Source of the DNA: Hymenolepis diminuta
Taxonomy: Eukaryota > Platyhelminthes > Cestoda > Cyclophyllidea > Hymenolepididae
DNA length: 64,000 nucleotides
Direction: 5' to 3'
Assembly: GCA_900708905.1 (NCBI GenBank)
Contig: CAADRB010000060.1
Coordinates: forward strand, 582,856-646,855
A program made the position numbers and the translations under genes. The notes under the pieces are model-generated. The model searched no databases and was not told where the DNA came from. It worked only from the letters and a program-made list of their open reading frames with translations. This document shows positions 1 through 11,220 of the stretch, in pieces; position 1 is the stretch's first letter, and the number at the start of each line of letters is the position of its first letter.

Positions 1-3000
1 ATGGTATTAGTCAAGTCTGTATTGTACATTTGTCATCGCGAAACTTAGGGCTGTCTAAAACGAAATTTATCGTTTAGAGGGTGGATAAGAATGCGCGGAG
101 TTTCAGACTTTCATGTCTAGTGAACTTACTTGTAAGGTCTTGTCTTAGTGCTAATAACGATATCTACATATTTAGGAAGTAGTAATTGTTGTGGAGGATC
201 AATCTTTGTAATTGAACTGTTTAAGTTGAGCAACATCCTTCGGTTGTGATAAGAGTTGGCTTATCATTCTATTGTCCTTGCAGTTGGATGTTAGGTACCT
301 TGAGACCTCTGTGTTTCACCAACTCGAATAACGCGGCCAAAATGAGTTAGACAACTACGTAGCAGATATCAAATTTTGTCAAATTCCTATTTCTCTTTCA
401 GTACTCAATGTGAATTCAAAATCGAAGTTTACCTGTTCGTGCTTACAGATTACTGTTTTATTTGCATAGTTTGCCGTTGTCCAGTCAGAAATGTGGAGGG
501 AAGGCTCCTTTCTACACTTTGGAAGCCTAAATCATTTGATCATTAGATCTCTAATTCGTATGATTCTATACGCTTAGGTCTACATAGGTATGAGAAACTC
601 GATTAAATCTTCAATCACTCACCCTGAAAATCAATCCTTAAAAAAACAATTTCTGTCGAATTTCCGAGTTGTCCCTACTTCTAGGGGCTTGAGTAACCTT
701 CCTCATAAGTTTAAGTGGAGTGAGTTAGGTGAAGAAGTATTGACAATATTATAAGGAGAATATTTTTCTATTGTTTGAAATGAAGTTGCGTTGGTAAATC
801 GAAAAAGTGGAGTAGGAAGCATAGAAAGGAGAGAATTCGGAATAAGAGTTGTCATGTAATAAATACATTTTTCGGGTCCTGATGGCCTTTAATTAACCAT
901 TGGTTTTAATTAAGAAATGAGGGTTATGAATATGAAGAATCGATACCAAGTGAAGAAATTACGTATAAGGGAGGTAAAATATTTTAAAGTGGATTAAAAA
1001 TTGACGGGAAATGAGGAATCTTGACTGGCCTATGAGATTTGCGCTTCGATGGTTTATAATTTGACTGTGAATCAGTGAAAGGCTGAATGTTATAATCTGT
1101 CTCCTCTCAAACTGTAGTAATTAAATCGGCACCTTTTTTCCCATTTCTTCATTAAACAGGCGACTTAAAGAAGTTGAAGTTAAACTGAAATTTATAGGTC
1201 ATGGATAAGTCCTGGTTAGTTAGTAGACAGAGTGCATATTTCTGAGTTCAAATTCGTTGAGGTAGAAGGATTTGAGGCATTCTCATCTTATTCCACATTT
1301 TGCAAGATTCATTGAGTGATCATACATGAGGTCGTTAATAGTGACACATTATCGGAAGAATTTTGCTGATGGGGAGACTTTGTGGAATCTTTTATCTGCA
1401 GGGAATCATACTTATTTTGCTCATTCACAACTTTATCACACCTTAACTGGGGAAGATGGTTGCGTTTACTAGTGATGGTCTACGCGACGCACCGGAATGT
1501 TATTGGGCGTATAATAATTTGGTTCTTCCATAAGATTGTGGTTAACCAATCAAAGCCAATCGATCATAACCGCAAAATGTGATTGATTTATCAAAGTTAT
1601 CAGTAATAACATTAACCTCAATTTAAAGTTTTTTGGGCTGATAAATGTGTTGTTGTATCAGGCACTTTTGGTGGGGCGAAATGGCACACTTGAAATGTCT
1701 TCTTCAGAAAAAACTCAATGTTTATCACCTAAACATCCACGTTATCTACCAATAGTTGAGAGCATTTTATATGGTCTGTTAGAGATAGCGAAATAAGAGC
1801 TTAACACTCGAGGGTATATTGGCATTTGATTGGCATTTAATTCCCGAATAATGAAATTGGGAAAGTCAAAAGTCGAATTTGATGTCGGTGGTTGTTGATA
1901 GAAGAGAGTGTAGTTCGGATGTTAAATCCTAAAAATAAACCCATCCCGCATTTATTAGACCATCGAACACCGTTAACGGTTGTAAGAAAAGAGAAATAGT
2001 ATGCCTGGATGTTCGGTGTAATCGACTCATTGCAAATGCGTTTGAATTGAGAAGACAAGTTTGTTTTAAGGCAAATGGAAGGAAATATTACATTATCCCA
2101 TTTAGAATTTCATAATAACAATGGTAACAACTAACTGAATACATTATGAAATGAACCCGAAGACCCAGATACACTCTCATAAAACATACGTACTTGAGAA
2201 ACAATTTTACTGTAATCTAGCATCTTCTTACTGTTTACTTACTTATCAAAATGGGGATATTGTGAATGTAAAGGAGAATGAAATAGGAAGCTTCTTTTCC
2301 GAAAGATACAACTAGGCTATTCAGACCGAGTAGAGACTCGGTGAGACATTGGCTTGAGATATTAAAAGTATAATGTTTATTGAAATTCAATTTCATTCAA
2401 CTACGAATTGCTCATTATTTCTAATTTAGGCACGAAATTCGCTGAGAGAAAAGTTCTATTTAACAAAAGCAAGGAGTGATTGAGTAACACTTCACGATTT
2501 GAAAAATTACTAAAATTTTAACATACCGGGTAATAATTGAAGTTCTCAGGCCCAGAGACAGTGATGAAACATTCTCACCATATTCATTTAAGAGACTACT
2601 TTCACATTGACCTTCAAAGCAAAATTAGGGTAAATGATGTTCCCTAAGGAAAACGTGTAACAAGAAAATATTCATCCACACGAATTAACCAAACCGGATT
2701 GTTAACATCAAAGAAGATTTTGATATTACTCGGCCGTCAAGGCTAAAACTGTCGACAACATCAATGCCAGGCTCTAATAGCGTAAGTTAAATCCTTAATG
2801 AAGTTTCAGGAAAAAGAATAACTTGCGAACTTGTATGTGAATGTTTGCAGAAAGGAAGGCAATGCTCTTGAACTATCGACCAGGTCACCCTTCCTTAGGC
2901 GCAATGGCCAACATGGTCTTCCAATGCCAAATTTTTCATTGAAAAGAGGGGCTGAAACTTCATACATCAAAATGCCAACCCTAAATCCCTTGAACAAAAT

Positions 3001-6000
3001 CTTCCTACTCTTTTCTCAAACCATTTCATTTCTAGTGTAGCTATACATTCGCTTGCCCTAATAGTATACTTTCACTATTCTTATTGATAAGTAAATATAA
3101 AATTAATGAAAGATATATAATTTTCATTAACATTCATTAAAAGTCAGTTTCCAAACAAATGACCTCAAAAATGTCAAGGTATAAAGCATTTTAGGATTCA
3201 AAGCATTGCAGAAATTTAAATTTAAAGATGAAGGCGTTATTAATATTATCCAATCAAAGTAAAAAAACAACGACTTTTAGTCATGGAGAGCGTCTAAACA
3301 ACTAGAATGATTGAGACGATGTAAGCAGTGTCGGAGGATTTTTGAGCTAAGTCGGGAATCGAAGTCTTAATGTATCTGGATTCTGAAATCATCAGTTTGT
3401 CATCATCTTAATTTCACTTCATAAGTTAAGTCATTTCTTATAGTCACCACATTGAAATTCCTGGTGACATGTTTTCATATGATATTGCAATCACACTTTT
3501 TTCGCATAGATCCTGTAACAGCCATCCACTGAGCAAGAAATTCTATCAAATTGTGGAATGTTGAACTTTGCGCTTAGTATGCTTTAATGTGTTATTATCC
3601 ACCTTGGGACAGACAACAGTAAATAAACGATAAATATGAACAGGCTAAATGAAGGTGTCATGCAGTTTCGCAAGAGCTGCAATTGAAAGTACCTTTGAAG
3701 TTAGAACTGGCCTTAGCATCACCAGCTGTCTTTTGGCCTTCATGACATAAAGCTTTGTAGCACCGTCGTCCAAACCTCGATCATCCATAGACGAACCGGG
3801 ATAATGTATATGAAATTACTCGATTAATTCTGTGTTCATCTATCTGAAGATATGATTGTTCCAGATCTGAACCCACTTACATCCAAGCCAATATTTTTTC
3901 ATTAGCCATTTCCATGACATATTTGTTCAGTATTAATTTGCATCTCGTCTACACATTCTAAATGCCCCTGTAACCACTCGCATTCTGCAGAATTGAAGAA
4001 TCCAACTTTACATTCCTCGCAGATTGCATAGACTTTCTCTAATGCAAGTTTGGATGCCATGTTCAAGTGCATAGGGTCCTTCTTGGGTACTTGTCTGACA
4101 CTCCATCCCATTAAAATACTTCACCTGTCTTGTATGTGGCTTTTTGACACATCTAAGAGTTGTTTTATGCAGATGACCGTGTTTAAGGGCAGCTTTAGTT
4201 CACAAAGTCTTGATATAATCGTGAAGATAATGAATTAAAGGCCTTATTTAAGCCAACAAAGATATGTGCTTTTCACAAACCTGATCGATAGAAATCAAAG
4301 TATTTATATATATCAACCCCGTAAATCATATATTGAAAAATATTTATCAATGAATAGATAATGTTGTCTAATTTAATATAATCATATTTAGTAGTTACGA
4401 TCAATTATTGATTGCTCGTCATGATATTTTTCTCAAAAATAAACAAACAAGCAAGCATTTACGCTTGATTATTAAGTGTGCTACGTAAACGACCCTAAAT
4501 AGAGAAAATATGCACTTAACTCTAGCATTGAATCCTGCATTGTACTCCTAGTACTGCATTCTCCTAGTACTTAATGAGACTGCTGCATTAGGCAAATCGA
4601 ATTTCCCAAATAGCTCATCAGATAATCAAATAAGTTTGTGGAAGTATACAGATAACTCCCGTTAATAATACTTATCTGCATTATTATTTCCTTCCAGTTA
4701 CCGATTTACACCTATTCTTCCTGTTATGATGTCGACAAACAAAGCTCAAAGCCGTGTATTTCTTGCTTTGTTTCGGAATGAGCCACTTCAGAGGTGGCTT
4801 CCGAGTCTCCCACCATCCGTATCAATATGTGGGTGCACGTTGCTTCTGTTAGTTGGTAGGGACAAAATACTACCATCAGCCCAACAGTGTTTCGATTTTC
4901 AAACATCAATACTACGAAGACGACTTTTTTCCAATATAAATGGTCTCTGATGGATTAATAACATTTTTTTGAGTGATTACACTCCAATCATCACTCTCCG
5001 GATCTGAGCCCTGTGATGTCAAGCGACAATTAGGTAACAGAGTCAGAATGTAGAATCCCTGATATTCCAACAGTGCAGAAGGAGTCATGCCTTACGGTAC
5101 TTTTTTACTTATAGACATATATTTACGAGTGGAAATCTCGTGAAAGTCATGGAATGGACGAATTCATTGGTAAAAATGACGGCTTATTATCTTAAAGATT
5201 TCAGAGCCTAACTGAGATATCATTTTTCTAACTTTCTTCGGTCTTCACCACACAGCAGGATGGAATAAAGAGAGATGCAGACGTAGTGGACATGTGTACG
5301 CATCTTTTCAAATAGAGGAAAAATGCACTTTATATAATGGTTAGATGTTAAGATCGATGCCTTTTATAAACGTCTGGAAGGATGTATTTCGCATTAAGAA
5401 CATCAGAATTTTTTTACTCCTTAAATACCCCTTTAAGAGAGGTTAAAACTGATAAGTGACGCTGCCTTGATGGTGTCAATAGACAGCGTATTGTTCTTGT
5501 TTTTAATAACAGAACTACGCACAAAACTCTTCAGAAATTAACTCTTTAACTAAAGAAGTGGTTAAATAAAAAAAAATGGCCCAAGATCAAATAGCGGAGC
5601 ATACATATGTTCCTTCTTCATAATGCAGCAGAATGGATTGACGGGATTCTAAAAGCCTATTGGTGGCTGTACCGATACATGTGCTATAATCAACATTTCA
5701 TAAAGTGATCAAAACATAAAAAAATATGTATTTGCTTTTCAAGGAATTATACAAGTAATGTATCCATTAATTATTCTAATTTTGAAAAGATCAATTACGA
5801 AAATATGTTAAGTGAGACAGTGAAGAGTCACAAAAGATTTAAAAATTTCGAAATACAGATTTATAAATAAAATGATTGTAATTGAAATTTGGGGAGTTCA
5901 GGAGTGAAAATAATATTTACTTAATTAATCAAACTTATTTTTATGTCGAGAAGCATTTGTATCATGGAGAATTTTCAAGCTTCAAGTTGATACTCATAAT

Positions 6001-6533
6001 GACACAATATTCTTATTATTATAAATCTAAGGAGTTAAACCTAAGTTTAGTAGTTTTCATTGTATTTTGGGATACTTTTGTGCAAGGAAGTTCACTTTTT
6101 AAAATAGAATATATGTATAATTTTTAAAGATATTTCTTCGATATATGATTGATCTAATTATTATTCTAATTCATTTGGATAAATAATTTTAAATAACTTT
6201 TGTTTGTTGTTTTGTTTAAGCCATATGTAGCAGAAGCCTTAGATATTAAATCAATTATGCATAACATAGAGACAGAAAAATGGCACCTTCATCCGGTTCC
6301 AAATATTGTGTGATAAAATTTTTTCTCAATTTGAAACGATCAGACTCAGATAATAGTAAAATTTTATATTAACAGCAATATAGAGTTTGCATTAAATTGC
6401 AAATAGCCTATAATACAAAATATATGTAATGAATGCATTCTAAAATATTTTTAAAATATAAAATTTTGTTTTTGCATCAATTCAGAAATAGAAAAGGTAA
6501 AGTAATTATAATTATGTGAAAGCAATGGTGATC
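1..6533. other. Intergenic region, no confident gene
   Basis: I find no finger exon, RNA gene or recognisable transposon here. Short open stretches exist on both strands at the density expected for AT-rich DNA. The only one with notable content is the Cys-rich minus-strand stretch at 3902-4111, listed separately. A small imperfect repeat of the type TGCATT-CTCCTAGTAC lies near 4530-4570. Confidence 0.6.
3902..4111 (-). CDS. Possible Cys-rich (zinc-finger-like) coding fragment, unrecognised
   Basis: A 69-codon open stretch contains CEEC, then a Phe-rich segment and HLEC, loosely recalling a zinc-binding finger, but Cys-to-His spacing is 15 rather than 12 residues. It does not carry the flanking splice sites or phase of the finger exons elsewhere in the window. 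The adjacent upstream DNA is open in another frame, so this could be a frameshifted relic or chance. No family is recognised. Confidence 0.2.
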   Translation of the reverse strand: MGWSVRQVPKKDPMHLNMASKLALEKVYAICEECKVGFFNSAECEWLQGHLECVDEMQINTEQICHGNG

Positions 6534-6590
6534 GACCTTCAGTTAAATGAGACGCATTTTAAAGATTTTTCAAATATTTTTCCAACCGAG
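6534..6590 (+). promoter_or_regulatory. Conserved 5' region of gene A
   Basis: GACCTTC starts 57 nt before the ATG, followed by a GAGACGC-TTTTAAAGATTT segment. Genes B and C carry GACCTT at 54 and 53 nt before their ATG with a similar G/C-containing then T/A-rich segment. This may be core promoter or 5' UTR; the transcription start is not visible. Confidence 0.4.
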
Positions 6591-6603
6591 ATGTCTGAAT
6601 TTG
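6591..6603 (+). CDS. Gene A exon 1, micro-exon (MSEF)
   Basis: Thirteen nucleotides, ATG TCT GAA TTT G, followed by donor GTAGGC. The start is chosen because gene B has the same MSEF micro-exon and gene C has MSKC, each about 390-410 nt before an acidic exon and with the same one-base remainder. Confidence 0.7.
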
Positions 6604-9600
6604 GTAGGCCTTAATCACGTTTTACTGAATGTTAACATCTGCTTATATATTTTTTTCTGTTAAGAGTTTTCTTTGTAGCAACTGAGTAGATAGGTAGGTT
6701 AAGACGGTGTGTGCTCCAATACATATCTGGATGTGGATATTGTATGCAGTCAGATTTTATTTAGGACTTAGCTAATTATAAAAAAAATAATACGTATGGA
6801 GTATATCTATTTGCATTAGCTATTACTGTTTGATTGCTCTCTTTGTTAAGACATCTTCAGTGTCGTTTGTAGAGTTACTGCAGTATATAGTATTGTGTAT
6901 GCAAAATATTTTAAAAATGTTATATTAGAGTGCAAAATGTTATTTTCCCCGAAATAGAAATTTATTCATTTTTAATTATGTTGGTGTCTTGTACTATTAT
7001 CCCTTAATTTTAGAGCCTCCTTTAGTTAGCTGAACATCTGTTAATGCTTCGGCCTCTACGTATTGTTTGAACCTTCATTCTTCCATCTACTGAAGCGCTG
7101 ATCTGAAGATAAATCAACTGTAAACAGAGAATTTGTTCTGGAAAATAATCGTATTTTGCCCTTCTTTTTTTCGCTATGCCATTGTTAAAATCTATGTTCT
7201 TTGAAGAGAGAACCTTCAAGCATTTAATTGCCAAAAATGGGTCCATTATGTTAAATGCCTTCAATTGCAATCTGGAATGTCCGTAATAGTGAGATGCTAA
7301 CCTTAATCTTGCGGTGGCTAAAGGCCTATACTTGACTACTCGAACCAATCCACCCCAAGTTAAGAAAGATCAAATAGATCTACCTTGAACGGTTAGTGGG
7401 TTCGTTTACCACAAATTAATAAGTCCTATAAAATTCTAAAGGAAAGGAGAGGTAGAAAGTTTGTCCACAAAGCAGTTAAACAAATTTTTAAACTTTCGAA
7501 ATTATTATTATTTTCTATTTTCTTTAGCAGATTTCAAGTGTGAAATATGCGCAAAATCCTTCTCCAAATCTGCCTACCTCAGAAAACATGTGTTGGGTGT
7601 TCACGAAAGTAAGCGTTTTGTTTAGTCTCTTTCCCTATTCCTTCTATTTCTAGAGTTATTATTTTAGGAATGAATGCTTATACCACCCATCCCTGTAAGC
7701 CTCTCGGTGGATTGTTATTCTTATCATCTGTCCCCTTCAAGATTTTGAATATTGTTTTTTAAAAACCCTAGATGAGCTCACATAATTCTCTAAGAGTCAG
7801 GGTTAACGGATTTGTAAAAACTGCACCCCTTAATCGCTAAAAGGCTTCATAATGGCCGATAGTGGACAACCGCCTTTCCAAATTAGAAAAACAAATGTTA
7901 AGCTTAGACTAAATTAATTATGCGGCAATGTAATGAATCTCTCTGATATAGAGAGAAAGGAAAAAAATAAAGCATGTAAAACTTTTTAAATTCTGTTTAA
8001 TTTCGCAGACGTGGGGGCTTTCACGTGTGAGATGTGTGAAAAATCCTTCTCGCGAAAGGACAAACTCAATGAACACGTTAGGGCGGCGCATGAGCGTAAG
8101 CCAATTTCTTTTTCTTATTATACATTACTCTCATTTTTATTGTAATAAATTATCATTGCAATTATACGTTCGCTTGCTTCACTCTCCCGCAGTGGGCAAA
8201 GAAGTAGGACAATTTTTCCTAATGCAAAGTGAGAACCGGATTGGAAAATTTTCTAAAATAATAAATTCACGATCGCAGGAACATTTTGAAAATTGAACCC
8301 TGCATTTTCGATGCATCTGACTCGATTTTACTGTCTGTATCCATCAATCAATGGTTTATGGAATATTAATTTTCACGTCCATGTCAAAGAATGCATTATT
8401 AACTAACCAAGTAGATCACCTCCCACTTATAAGCAGACATGCAAGAGTGATCCTCTGGATCATATGTATTTTGCCTTCTTTCTAATGTATCTGTGTATCT
8501 ATAACCAAAATATTGTCTACAATACTTTGTTTCACGAAATTTTTGAACTCCTTTCATTTTACAGAGTTGGAGGCTTTCAAGTGTGAGGTGTGTGACAAAT
8601 CCTTCTCGCGAAAGTACGGGCTCACCATACATATGAAGGCGATACATGAAAGTAAGCATTTCGGTTTGCTATTACCCCATATATTCCTCCTAGGGTGGTG
8701 TTTTTAATTGATGCTCTCAGCCACAAGTTGTAAGCTCAAATTGTGAATACAAAATTTGATCAGTTAACTCAATTGCGATTTATCCCGCAGTTTCAACATA
8801 CCAAAATTCCCATGTAGATCCTACGCGTTAATGATAACCACTCCACGTATATACTTAATGTGCCGATTTAGCTTCACTTTTCAATAATTGTGTCTTCGTG
8901 ACCTAATTGAATCCCAGGTTTTGAGCATAATATTGTTAGCTTGTTAGCATCCACCAAGCTGCGATGACCTATAGTATACACCAATGCTAAGTTCAGTCAG
9001 CTTAATCCATTATACCTCTCTCTCCCTTTTTATCCTTAAAATAAACGTGACCCCCAAGTACTCATTACGACCTTCACCTCGACTTTCGTCTTCCTCATAA
9101 CTCTAAGTAGAATATTCTCCTGTAGTCGATTAAAAAGGGACACGTTAATATGTATAGGTAATTGTAAAAGTCAGCCGATTTTTAGGTGTCAACATATCCA
9201 GATTAATGAGGAGAAGATGTTAGAAATTTCAGAAATGTGAGTCAAAGATCAACTTTCAGCCAGACAGAATCTGATGTATCCTTATTTCATTTTTTCTTTT
9301 AGTATAGAGTTGAAGCGTTCAGTTAGGTCGTATCTCGAGAGCTTACACTGGTATGAAATTTAAATTTAGTTTTTAAATTGTAGTTTCTATTGATACGATT
9401 TCCAGAATACAGAGAAACTGGATCATGTTTTCTAAATATTCTATCACAATTGATGCTTATTAGGTCACTGAAGCTAAATTTTCACTCATTTGTATTGTTA
9501 ATTGATTGATGACTAATAGTTATTCTTATAGATCTGATACCATTCCGGTGTGAAGAATGCGATTGTTCCTTCAAAACCAAACGCAGTCTACAGTTCCATG

Positions 9601-11181
9601 TGGATGGGGTTCACAGAAGTAAGCATTTATTTTGTGTGCACTACTTGTGTAATTTCAGTAGGCTTTCTTGTGTTGATATAATTTTGATGTTATATTGCCC
9701 GCTGAATGACATCTTGTACGATGGCTCTAGAATTACTCACACTCTTGGTGCTTTTCTCCTCTATTTGTGTTGTGATTTCATGTGTTTGGTTCCCTTTTTG
9801 ATGTGTTGTGAATCGGGGCCACATGTTAGAATAATTCAAAGCACATGTTGCTAGAACAGTTCGAATGTGGTCCAAAAGTCCACCCCAATTTATCGCTGAA
9901 AACATGAAGTTATTTGGTGTTAATGACGTGCAATCTGATTTCCCATATTCGTTAGATTTTAGGGTATTAATTTAATATTTAAAATGATTTTAATTTGATT
10001 TCTTTCTTTTCTAATGACATTTTGTACATGCCTTTTAAATTACCCCATCTCGTAACGTTCTTTTGTTGATTATAGTCGGTAGACTTGTGGCTTTCGTGTT
10101 CATGTTAGCATTATTGAATCCTTTATTTTGATATTTCACTATTGTCTGAACGAACGACATCTGACAACGTACAGAAAGGCATAATAATTGATAACAATTT
10201 CCAATTTTGCAGACTTCAGGCCCTTCAAGTGCGAACAATGTGAGAAATCTTTTTCTCGGTTAAATCATCTCAAAGAACATGTGAAAAATATCCATGGAAG
10301 TAAGTGTTTATAAATTTATTTTCTTCTTTAATACCGCACAGTACAATTAGATCCATGGATGAAGTGCATGAGGTATTGCCTCTGACCTATTTGTAACTGC
10401 AGACGAAGGACCAGTGACAACGTAGCTTGACAAGGTCATACGTTAGTATATTACAAGAAGTTGCCTTTATGTTGATAGACAAATAGGACTTATTCAACGG
10501 CATAGGAATTCGCGGTTTCTGGAAATTTATCGTCAAATATCACAAGAAATCGTACCTTTGGTACTACGTTTTTGTTAGATGAGCCCAATAAGATCCTAAT
10601 AATATGGAAATTTTATATGTGGGAATCCAGAAAGGTAAAATTTCAGGTTTTAAGGGTTTCGTTTAATAAACCTGGCGCCGATCACCAGATTTATGTTCAT
10701 GAATATTTTATTCCTTTGTTGTGTATTTATAATCTTATATTTTATGTGAAATGTTTTATCAATGAGCAGGTTCGAAGCCCTTCAGCTGCGAAGTCTGCCT
10801 GAAAGAGTTTTATCTTCGAAATAATCTCCTTCAACACATAGCTGGTGTTCATAAGGGTAATGACTTACTCTTTCTCCAAATACTATAATGATTGTCACTT
10901 TTATAAAACGTAGTGTTTTATTTTTCAGGTGAGAGGCCTTATGTCTGCAATTTTTGCGGTTTGGCCTTCAAAAGCAAAAGTTACGTTAAGAAGCACATAG
11001 GAAGATTGCATAAAGGTGTGTTGTGGTCTTCTCTTAATGGCCGTTTTCGTTTTAATTGATCACACTTTGGCGTGTAAATTTGGAGAATTTTATTTTAGAT
11101 CAACTTGCGGTAGAGGCTGGAAATGATATGAAACCTGATTTGGCTATGGCGGTTGCAGGCACTAAATTTGAACCGGAATAG
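6591..11181 (+). CDS. Gene A: seven-finger C2H2 zinc-finger protein
   Basis: Multi-exon gene with exons 6591-6603, [7014-7108 damaged], 7531-7608, 8009-8095, 8565-8651, 9532-9618, 10213-10299, 10770-10856, 10929-11015 and 11099-11181. Each of the seven fingers has all four zinc ligands in C-X2-C-X12-H-X4-H spacing. Introns are GT-AG and all phase 1. The acidic N-terminal exon 2 has an in-frame stop after six codons. If it is skipped, exon 1 joins the first finger exon in frame and gives 231 aa. Finger order by type: 1, 2, 2', X, 3, 5, 6. It is probably a nuclear DNA-binding regulator (family inference). Target and partners are unknown. Whether the N-terminus makes this a pseudogene needs transcript data. 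Confidence 0.8.
7014..7108 (+). pseudogene. Gene A exon 2, degenerate acidic exon
   Basis: It follows acceptor TTTTAG and starts like exon 2 of B and C (E-P-P), but TGA appears after E-P-P-L-V-S. Alignment to B suggests a 2-nt loss just before the stop. A second TGA lies near 7090. The upstream intron is alignable to gene B (ATGTT-GTGTCTT-TACTA). D-L-K near 7100 may be what remains of the I-K-x-E motif, and GTAAAC at 7109 may be the former donor. Confidence 0.5.
7531..7608 (+). CDS. Gene A finger 1 (type 1, 78-nt exon)
   Basis: Acceptor TTTAGCAG, donor GTAAGC, phase 1 at both ends. Ligands CEIC and H-VLGV-H. Helix residues at -1, 2, 3 and 6 are K, A, Y, K. This exon is 9 nt shorter than the other fingers because it has a shorter leading linker. 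Type 1 exons of B, C and G have the same length. Confidence 0.9.
8009..8095 (+). CDS. Gene A finger 2 (type 2)
   Basis: Acceptor TTTCGCAG, donor GTAAGC, phase 1/1. Linker VGAF, ligands CEMC and H-VRAA-H, helix contacts R, D, K, E. It is closely related to gene C finger 2 at 26840. Confidence 0.9.
8565..8651 (+). CDS. Gene A finger 3 (type 2 duplicate)
   Basis: Acceptor TTTTACAG, donor GTAAGC. Linker LEAF, ligands CEVC and H-MKAI-H, helix contacts R, Y, G, I. It shares the KSFSRK framework with finger 2, so it appears to be an internal exon duplication within gene A. Confidence 0.9.
9307..9358 (+). pseudogene. Possible relic of another finger exon
   Basis: After TTTTAGTATAG the sequence AGTTGAAGCGTTCAG resembles the start of the finger 3 exon, but both Cys codons are gone and a stop follows. 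It may be a decayed exon between fingers 3 and 4. The match is short. Confidence 0.25.
9428..10258 (+). repeat. 831-bp tract identical to 17910-18740
   Basis: Base-by-base comparison by eye finds no difference from 17910-18740 (constant offset 8482). It covers part of an intron, finger type X, the next intron and the first half of finger type 3. Outside the tract the copies are clearly diverged yet alignable upstream. This suggests gene conversion or a very recent duplication; an assembly artefact is possible. Confidence 0.9.
9532..9618 (+). CDS. Gene A finger 4 (type X)
   Basis: Acceptor CTTATAG, donor GTAAGC, linker LIPF, ligands CEEC and H-VDGV-H, helix contacts T, R, S, F. It lies inside the tract identical to gene B, so the finger is the same in both proteins. 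No counterpart is seen in C or G. Confidence 0.9.
10213..10299 (+). CDS. Gene A finger 5 (type 3)
   Basis: Acceptor TTTTGCAG, donor GTAAGT, linker FRPF, ligands CEQC and H-VKNI-H, helix contacts R, N, H, E. Bases up to 10258 are identical to gene B. The next codons encode L-N-H here and S-Y-H in gene B. Confidence 0.9.
10770..10856 (+). CDS. Gene A finger 6 (type 5)
   Basis: Acceptor GAGCAG, donor GTAATG, linker SKPF, ligands CEVC and H-IAGV-H, helix contacts L, N, N, Q. The type 5 framework is shared with B, C, G and with the decayed copies. Confidence 0.9.
10929..11015 (+). CDS. Gene A finger 7 (type 6)
   Basis: Preceded by a 72-nt intron. The spliced linker is KGERPY, close to the canonical inter-finger linker. 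Ligands CNFC and H-IGRL-H, helix contacts S, S, Y, K. Donor GTGTGT. Confidence 0.9.
11099..11181 (+). CDS. Gene A C-terminal tail exon
   Basis: Twenty-seven complete codons including TAG, acidic, with no finger. It contains N-D-M-K-P-D and ends K-F-E-P-E. Gene G ends with the same E-P-E preceded by D-I-K-P. Confidence 0.85.
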
Positions 11182-11214
11182 AAATTTTTTCACTGTCATT
11201 TTTATTTTTTTTTC

Positions 11215-11220
11215 AATAAA
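11215..11220 (+). terminator. Polyadenylation signal of gene A
   Basis: AATAAA 34 nt after the TAG, following a long T run. Confidence 0.75.

Noticed and set aside
7022..7348. 108-codon minus-strand open stretch
   Set aside because: It lies antisense to the decayed exon 2 of gene A and the following intron, with no motif or splice support; length is within chance for this composition.
9690..9905. Open stretches repeated identically in genes A and B (9600-9854 plus, 9690-9905 and 10035-10238 minus, with partners at +8482)
   Set aside because: They are identical only because of the 831-bp identical tract. They run across the type X or type 3 exon, or through introns, in the wrong frame or strand.
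6591..11181. Fingers read as separate small single-exon genes
   Set aside because: Each lies between GT and AG sites with the same phase, and the order recurs in several loci, so they are exons of multi-exon genes.
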